A stretch of 64,000 bases of DNA from Chamaea fasciata (lineage: Eukaryota > Chordata > Aves > Passeriformes > Sylviidae). A program made the position numbers and the translations under genes. Below, one piece after another: positions 56,687 to 64,000 of this stretch (position 1 is its first letter; every line of letters begins with the position of its first letter). The DNA lies in NCBI GenBank assembly GCA_029207755.1, contig JARCOQ010000007.1, positions 40,009,656 through 40,073,655 of the forward strand. Direction: 5' to 3'. The notes under the pieces are model-generated. The model was not told where the DNA came from and ran no database searches. It was given only the letters and a program-made list of their open reading frames with translations.

Positions 56687-59600
56687 CATGCCGAACCAAA
56701 GCATCACCCACAAAAGAGACCCTCTCTCTGCTTCTTGCAATGATCATAGTGTACAAAGCAGCACTAGCCATACAAAAATGCCGCCTGGATGCTAATACTT
56801 CAGCACACAGAGACCAAAGATCAGGAATCACTGCTAAGAGACAAAGCAATTTTATAAATCACAAGCTGTCAAGAAGAGAAAAAACAAAGCATGACGTTGT
56901 TAAGATTTTCTCTGAGTGCACAGCCCTGTGCTCACTTTGTGTTCTGCTGTGTTTTTGTCACCTTAGTGATTGTTGATCTGGAGGAGATTTGAGCAGTGAG
57001 GCAGAGTTATATGTATCCATGAAGTTTTTTTTTAGGTTACTCAAAGACTCCACTAAATGTTAGGGAGCATATATTCATTGCTTGACATGGCAGGGTTACA
57101 ATCAGTGTGTTAGGGTTAGAACATGAGACTATAATTTTTATGGCAGCTGAGGTTGCAGACACCAGCTCCTGAGAGTTCTCCTGCCTCAGAGACACCCATG
57201 CAATGATAAGACACCTTCCCCCCAACCCTTGTACCAGTTCTGCGCCTTTTGCTAAGACACTGTTAACTTTTCTTCCCTCACAACAATGGTGGTTTGGTGC
57301 TGTGGTCCTCAGAACTTTTCCCAGGTTTGTTTTTTTGTTGCAGTGTAAGTGGGAGAAAAAAGAGGGAAATGCCTGAGTTCAGCAGTGAGGCTATGCACAT
57401 TTCCAGCACTCTTTTATTATTAATGAATGTCAGCTGCAAGCTACAGAAGATTAAAATCTTTTTCTCATGTCATTGCCATGAACTGGTATGACTCACTGAG
57501 ATGGAGGCTGGAGATGATGAGTAAGAAGGGCTTTTATACTTCAAGGTTTGGTATTTGGGGTTAATCTGTGACCCTGATCTGGACAGGGCATGGAAATCTA
57601 TGGCTGAGTTTTGAGGCTACCTCAATATTTTTTCACTTCTTTTATTCTGAGCTGAACGAAGAGATCTTCATATCACATGTGCATGCCTGGTGCACAGCAG
57701 AGGAGTGAGGTGGGGTTGCTCCAATAACAGAGCTTATGCACAGCTTTCCTCACAGCTGTCTGTATCTCCACAGCTTTTCACAAGCAAAAGTTGAGAACTG
57801 GGCTTAGGCACTCAAGCAGCACAGCAGGCTAACCACAGTTACACAGTTTTTGGATTACAGCCGGTTCTCATCCGGCCTGATCAGACAATGGGGCAGAGCA
57901 AGTTGATGTGTTTGCAAAAGGCCATGCAGAGGTAGCATAAGCACCCTGTGTCTGGAGGGGTGTGCACTAACCAGAAACTGGCACCTTTGAGGCACCTTGG
58001 GTGCAAGGGCTTTTCCATCCTGTGCACTCCTTTTACATCTTTTTCTTACTGCAAGGAGGCAGCTGTGAATATTGGCACTTCAGCCACGCCCTCCCATCTA
58101 CTCTTCACAGTTCACACACGATTCATCCACACAAACATCACATCTGAACTGGACAGGGTTAAATTAAAGCCATTGCTCTGTTAAAACCAGGCTTTGAACA
58201 GGGAGATTGGATCTGCAAAGGAGTGGTAATTTCAAGGTTCTCTCAGGCAAGCCCTTGCAGTCCAGGCTGGAAGGTGTCAAACTGGAAAAAAATCCTGCCC
58301 CTGGCAGGGCCAAAAAAATCACCACAACTCTTTAGCCCCTGTAAAATAGACAGAGGATGCATCCTCACTGAAGCTCCCAGAGAGTGAGAGCTACACATGA
58401 AATATGCTGAAGGGGATCAAAACTTTATTTCCCTTCCTCGAGCTGTACTTCTGAAAGGCCTAAAGCTTTGGACAGTACAGGTTGGGTGCTCAGTTAGCCC
58501 CTGCACAACTTTGGTGGTCCCAAGGTCTGACGTCTTCTCTAGATGAGATTTTAGACTGTGCAACTAAGCCATTGTGTTTTGTTTAGAGGAAGGGAATTTT
58601 TGCAAAATTTTGAGTGCTGCAGGAGTTGCCTGCTGGACTATTACGAATGGAGTTCTCCACCACTGTTCATGTACCCAGATCGCCACACTAAAAATGTAAA
58701 AGGAAAGATTCTTAAGGGTTGAGGGTATCAAAATCATTGTGTATCTAAACTGCAGTAATAAACTAATCCATTGCCTATATAAGCTGTATTCTGGGTGGCT
58801 CTTGGGATGCAGAAAGCTCTGGATGCCGGCAGAGGGCTTGTAGGGTTCCCTGCTCCATTGGGGAACACCACTGGCTTTGTCCAGAGCAGCAGCCCTGCCA
58901 GCCCACGCTTCACTGTGTGTCTCCAGCTCAGCACTGCATCCAGGTGTGACCCCGAAATGAGTGGCTCTGCCAGCTATTCGAGTCTTGTCATTTGGTCTTA
59001 TGATACAACTACCTGGCTTCTGGAGAACTTCACTAAAGCAGTTTAGGTGCCGAACCCAAAATAAAACCTTCTCTGTCCACTAACAAAGATCTTGTAATCT
59101 TTCCTGCAATGTCTGTTGTGAAAAGTTGTGTGGGATATCTGCTGACAGTTCTTCTAGACCTAAATGTTATCAGGCAAAATGTGATAGAGCCACCTAAGAG
59201 GTAAGCTAGTTAGGCTTTGTAAGTGCAATGATGAAATTTAGAGGCACAAATAACAAGCCTGAGTGCTTGAAAGGATGGGACACCTTGTGATCCTTTGAGG
59301 TTAGATACTTCCCATTTAAAAGGAGCCTGGAGAACTGCACGGATGTAAAATCTGGTAGATCCTTGAGTACTTGCTTTTCCTTAGCAAGTACTTAGCGAAA
59401 CTAAGCAGTTTTTTCTTTTGTTCACCTACTCCTTGGATCTCTGAACCAGTGAGGAGAGAAAAGACACCAAGGAATTATACTTTTCACAATAATTTTCTAC
59501 AATACCTTTTGTATACCCCCAAGCCAATTTTCTTCACCCATTCATATCACCTTGCTCATCATTGAGGCCTGTTGTCATCTGAATTATCATTGTTGTCACC

Positions 59601-61924
59601 ACCCCTAGCATTTATATTTATTGGGTGGACTTTGAGAATAGCAAACTTGTTGCAAGGCTTTACATAACATAAAGGAACTGTATGTACTAATTGATTATAA
59701 AGGCAGCATATATTCCAGGAGTGTCAGTGTTGGACTTCTTGAGATCAGTAGGAAAGAAGATTATAGAGGTTAGGCTCTACCTTATGGCCTGTACTGTTAC
59801 ACTTAATTTGGATCCTGCTTCTTCCTCTGATTAGTGCATTCCAATCTTCACAGATACTTTTGACTCTAGGATTCTATGAGCTTTTTAGCACTTCTGTTCA
59901 TCTCCATTTAAAGGAGATTTCCCTCTAGCTTTAAAATCCACTTCAAGGGGTTATCCTGAAATATAAATAATTTTCCATGGCTAAGAAATTTTTATATAAA
60001 TATGCTGTGATGAGGGAAATCCAAAAGCAGCTGCTCTGTTGCTTCAAGAAGGGAAAGAGGCATGTGAGTAGAAACAGATGCAGTAATAGAGGAGGAAATG
60101 CAAAGCACAGTGGTTTTATTTTAGTATTTTATAATTAGAAATCGGCAAATTATATAAAGGGGTGATTGAATAGTTCACAGAGTTAGCAACAAAACAGCCC
60201 TGAAATCCAAGGACAGCAGTTCAAGAAGTGTGGGCCTGTAGGTATGAAAAACCCTTGTCTGACTCGGCTTTGAGGAGCCACTGTTGCTTCCCTGCCTGGC
60301 TCATGTTCACTTGACAGGCTGCAGTCACCAGAGGCTGGGCACTGCTTTCATGCATCTGATTTCAGCTGTTATTTTCAGCAGAGCCTGTGTTTTAGTCATT
60401 CTTGACTTACCATTTGACTTTTCTGACAGGACTAAGACATTGGAGCAAATAGCTCCTTGCTTGGCAGGCTCTGACCTGCTGCAGATCTTATGCTGATGCT
60501 GAGTAAACCTGAGGATTTTTGGGAGAAATTTAGGAGCTGAAGGTGGAGCAAAAACAAAACTCAGGATGACAGACTGTTTTTGACCCCAATTTGGAGTAGA
60601 GCTGGCAGGAGGCAAAGGACCCAACATGTGTCTCAGTCATCTCCCATATATCTAAAGATTTGTCTATTGTGTGTGTGTTCTTTTTTTAGTCATGTATTAA
60701 GAAATTTAACTGTTCTCTCTGTTTTCCTGATGTGTGATAGTATCTCCTCAAATCCTATTTTGTTCTCTTTATACTCTCTTTATACTTTTTTTTTTTTGCT
60801 TGTTCTTTTTCTGAAAACCACATTCAGTCACTGATATCTTCCTCTTTGCTGCCCAGAGACCAGACTGTATGACTGTATGACTATAGCAGACTGCCATACA
60901 GTACCTAATTCCAGTATCCTGCATTTATCTGAGTTTAGAAATTAAAGATGCCATGGACTGTGATAATACTTTCAGTTACAGACAGCAAAAGCGACAGTCC
61001 TAAACTCATTTCAACCTTAATACAACATGTAGGTGACGTATTTAAGTTAGGCTTGACTAACTCAGTAATGTCTTAACCATCTGCAAATTTTGTTCCTTAC
61101 ACTGCTAGAAGGATAATAAATGATGGTCCTCTGTACAAACCCAGATTGCCATCCTAAAAATTGCCTGTACATTTCTTTTCTTGATTTTGTTTTCTGACTG
61201 CTCTTCAATCAATGATAGCGATTACCTCCGTGTAACTATGATTTCTGTATAATATTGTGGAGAATTTTATGAAGGTATTTTCAAATCTTATCAACCTAGA
61301 AGTTAATCTTCTGTACTATCTCACTGTTTTATTGTTAAGAATTCTCAGACTAAGCAGCTGTTAAACCATGATAGTATTTTTCCTGCTCCATTTCACCTCT
61401 GCCCTATCTGCACTGCCATCACTCATTGCATTCCTGATAACATTTAGATTACGAATTTGTTACAGCAAATTACTCTGTTCTTTCTGTTGTCTCGGTCGGT
61501 GCAGAGCTTCCAGTTAACTTTGGTTGTCTAATTTAATAATAAATGGGACTGAAAACCTCTTTTCTGGCTTTTGCTTCTGAATTTGCTTTTCCTTATTTAT
61601 TATGTAAAAGTGGCTACATTATGACTATGTTGTACCATTGTGAGAAGCATCCCAGGTGAGGCTGGAGGTTTGTTGGCAAACCTGTGGGCTGAGGAGGAAG
61701 AGAGTAGTAGGGTTTGCAGCACTGCCCTGTGGAACTTTCAGCAGAGTACATAGGGAAGACTGCACTGGTTCTTCTTGTCTCCAGCTCTGCTTCTGGCCAC
61801 TGCTGGGAGTAGGAAACCCAAGCGGGTGACAAGGAATAAATTCTGTGAGAATACACAGCAAGAACCACTTAAACTGACATCTGTGCTCCTTGGAATAATT
61901 TGTGCAAAGCTTTTTTGCTTTGGC

Positions 61925-61946
61925 GTTTTGTTTGTTTGTTTGTTTT
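61925..61946. repeat. (TTTG)n microsatellite
   Basis: About five TTTG units with slight irregularity at the edges. Confidence 0.75.
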
Positions 61947-62379
61947 CTTTCATGGTAAATAAGAACATAAAGGCATCAAAGCTGTTCATCTGTCTTTGCT
62001 CCTCACAGTAGGTAGATAACTTAGAGGATAGGAGCAGTAACCTCTGACAGTGTGCCACCAAGTATGCAAAAAGGATACGTTGTGATGCAGCTATCAAGTA
62101 AATACAAGCCAGAGAAACTTCGTATTTTCATATTCTGTATTCCTTTGTTTAAGGAATACAACATCCAAAAGACACTGCTCCTATTTTTTAAAATGAATTT
62201 TGACCTGTGTGTTAAATGCTGGAAGAGAGCTGAACACCACCAGCAAACTCGGGTCATTGTGCTGAGGAATGTTTATGCAATTCAGGTAACATGATGCTAA
62301 TTAAATGAACTGTAGATCATAAATGATCTCCAGGCAGGCATCTGCCAGTGGTGTGTTGCTCAAGTAATGGGAAAACAAG

Positions 62380-62389
62380 CGCTGACTCA
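62380..62389 (-). promoter_or_regulatory. MARE/ARE-like AP-1 site upstream of FLVCR2
   Basis: On the minus strand the sequence reads TGAGTCAGC, the shared core of BACH1/NRF2-small MAF sites and also a perfect TRE. It lies 670 bases upstream of the FLVCR2 start codon. The motif is seen directly; its role is inferred. Confidence 0.4.
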
Positions 62390-62599
62390 TTAACTGCGAA
62401 TTCCCCCTGAGAATGGAAACAAGCACCACTTTTGGCTCTTTTACTTCAGTGACGCTGAGATGTTTTAATTTTGATTTCACTGGATATCTTCACTCCCTAG
62501 TGTGCCATTGCGAAAAAACCCATCAGAGGCCAACCCAAACGAAACCCAAACCGGTTCCTCCTCCAGGACTCCACCCTGGCATCTCTGGGGGCATCGGGC

Positions 62600-63560
62600 A
62601 CTACCCACTCGCTCTCCCAGGTGACAGTTCTGCACGGCCCGCGTCCGACTCATCACTGGCGGCCGAAGCCTCTCCTGCCCCGGGCCCTCGTAGGGCCGGG
62701 GGGGCTCTCGGCAGCCCGGGCAGCGGCGGGGCCGCGGCCGTGGGGAGGGGGTCTCGGCCCCTCTGCTGCGGGGCGGGCAGCGCGTCCGCAGGACTCGGGC
62801 CAGGGCTGCCGCCCGTGAGTGCCCCGGCGGCCCGAGGGCCGGCCGTGCCCCCCGGGGCGGCCCGAGCCCTTCCCGGCCGCGCGGCGGGGCGGGGCGGAGG
62901 GCGGGGAGGGCCGGCCCGGGCCGGGGGCACCTCCCCGCGCTGCGGCCGCCAGTGAGCCCGGCGGGGGAGGCCGGGCGGGGCGTTTCGGGCAGGTGGTGCC
63001 GTGCCGTCCTTTGCTGTGCCCTGCTGTGCCGAGCCGAGTGCGGCCCGCGGTGCCGGCATGGTGTTGCAGGAGCCCGCCCGGGCGCCGAGTCTGTCGACTG
63101 CGGCGGGAGGGGTCTGTGATGCCGCCGCCGAGGTACAGCTGTGCCGGCTTCGCTGGGCTGTGCTGCTGCTCTTCAGCAGCTACTCTCTGTGCAACGCCTT
63201 CCAATGGATCCAGTACGGCAGCGTCAACAACATCTTCGTGCGCTTCTACGACGTGAGCGCCTTCGCCATCGACTGGCTTTCCATGAGCTACATGCTCATC
63301 TACATCCCGCTGCTCTTCCCTGTCGCCTGGCTGCTGGACAAGAGGGGCCTGCGCCTCATCGCCCTGGCTGGCTCGGCCCTTAATGCCGTGGGTGCCTGGG
63401 TGAAGCTGGGCAGCCTGAAGCCGCACCTCTTCCCCGTCACTGTCCTGGGACAGGTCATCTGTGGCCTGGCCCAGGTCTTCATCCTGGGCATGCCCTCACG
63501 CATCGCGTCGGTCTGGTTTGGCTCCCACGAGGTCTCCACCGCCTGCTCCATTGCGGTCTT
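62600..63560 (+). promoter_or_regulatory. FLVCR2: CpG island at the FLVCR2 promoter
   Basis: Very dense CpG from about 62,600 into the first coding exon, with no TATA box, as in a broad housekeeping-type promoter. An in-frame TGA (62953-62955) upstream of the first ATG closes the reading frame. Confidence 0.8.
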
Positions 63561-63570
63561 TGGGAACCAG
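63058..63570 (+). CDS. FLVCR2: FLVCR2 first coding exon (choline/heme-family MFS transporter), partial
   Basis: 171 codons from an ATG in strong context (G at -3, G at +4) to a phase-0 donor CAG|GTAATG at 63571; the rest of the gene lies outside the window. FLVCR2 is a plasma-membrane major-facilitator protein. Recent work on mammals shows it carries choline at the blood-brain barrier, and older work proposed heme import; its loss causes a brain vascular disorder in humans. Visible are four full membrane segments (about residues 33-53, 73-95, 103-121 and 128-150) and the start of a fifth, the FQWIQYGS motif with Trp50 (equivalent to human Trp102, a choline-contacting residue), and [11 protein letters not shown]. 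The sequence is closer to FLVCR2 than to FLVCR1 ([21 protein letters not shown]), and synteny with BATF agrees. The N-terminal tail is about 50 residues shorter than in human. Confidence 0.95.
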
Positions 63571-64000
63571 GTAATGGGCTGGCCACGCATGTGGGGCGGG
63601 CTGTCACCTGCCTGGCCGGAGACTGGGAGTGCTAAGGGAGCAGACCAGGGAGGGGTAGGAGATGCACATGGCCTGAAGGGCAGCCGCAGGGATAACACGA
63701 ACTTACATGAAATTCCCTCTGGAAAATGCAGCTGGTATCTGGAACGATGCCACTGGTGTTAGCCTGAGGGCTGATGGTGGTGGCAGAGACAAGTGGCACC
63801 TCCATCTACAAAGTTCAGGGCAGCATCGTTGTTAGGTACGATTCTGGCTGTGAGAGGTCTTTGGCTCAGGCTCTTCTCCTGTGCTCTCCACTTCCTGCGT
63901 GCGTGAATCTCCAGTCCAGGGCTGTGATTCAGTAGAACTGTGGAAGGCCTGCTGGGGGGAAAGCACAGTGCTGAGAAACTGCTTCAGGCAGAGTGTCCTT
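63571..64000 (+). other. FLVCR2: Start of FLVCR2 intron 1
   Basis: The intron begins at GTAATG and runs off the window. The coding frame stays open for about 190 bases by chance. Nothing else recognised. Confidence 0.85.

Larger units (their letters stand above)
56687..62599. other. Intergenic region upstream of FLVCR2
   Basis: AT-richer than the rest of the window, especially 59.3-62.3 kb. No gene recognised. It contains a TRE at 57489-57495, a TATA/AATAAA pair at 58776-59065 of unclear origin, a short (TTTG)n run (61925-61946) and, near its end, an AP-1/MARE-like site (62383-62389). Confidence 0.55.

Noticed and set aside
62413..62955. 180-codon frame upstream of FLVCR2
   Set aside because: Not in frame with FLVCR2 and made of Gly/Ala/Pro/Arg; promoter CpG-island DNA.

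Overview
The window is nuclear DNA from a bird. The evidence is decayed CR1-type LINE copies with the usual CR1 3' end (for example 27676-27816 and 34141-34575), short introns, CpG-island promoters, and a compact version of the vertebrate gene order JDP2 - BATF - FLVCR2 (human 14q24.3). The C/A-rich low-complexity tracts next to poly(T) or poly(A) runs are common in neoavian and passerine sequence, but I cannot name the species. All three protein-coding genes lie on the + strand and were assembled exon by exon from the sequence; no other gene could be supported.

Layout. 1-13,200 is intergenic DNA upstream of JDP2. 13,200-14,480 is a CpG island with a TATA box and the likely non-coding first exon of JDP2. 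About 11 kb of intron 1 follows, containing a CR1 copy at about 21.3-22.0 kb. JDP2 coding exons lie at 25,019-25,219, 29,733-29,837 and 30,669-30,854 (163 codons), with a 3' UTR to about 31.73 kb. 31.7-46.8 kb is intergenic and contains an orphan CpG island (33.5-34.1 kb) with a CR1 directly at its edge. BATF has a non-CpG-island promoter at about 46.9 kb and coding exons at 47,173-47,238, 49,042-49,146 and 51,574-51,780 (125 codons), with a canonical poly(A) signal at 52,200. 52.2-62.6 kb is intergenic and contains a well-bounded 626-bp solo LTR (56,056-56,681) with a perfect 5-bp target-site duplication. 62.6-63.6 kb is a CpG island with the first coding exon of FLVCR2 (63,058-63,570). The gene runs off the right end.

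How the genes relate. JDP2 and BATF are bZIP proteins of the AP-1 superfamily. Both lack the classical FOS/JUN transactivation domains and form dimers with JUN proteins on TRE (TGA[C/G]TCA) or CRE sites. Their matching exon structure (a 105-nt, phase-0 central exon holding the basic region) marks them as tandem paralogs. FLVCR2 is an unrelated major-facilitator transporter that keeps its ancestral position next to BATF. No operon-like or novel multi-gene system is present. The most interesting items are the solo LTR, a GAS/RUNX/E-box cluster at the BATF start region, an orphan CpG island, an antioxidant/MARE-like site upstream of FLVCR2, and a shortened FLVCR2 N-terminus.
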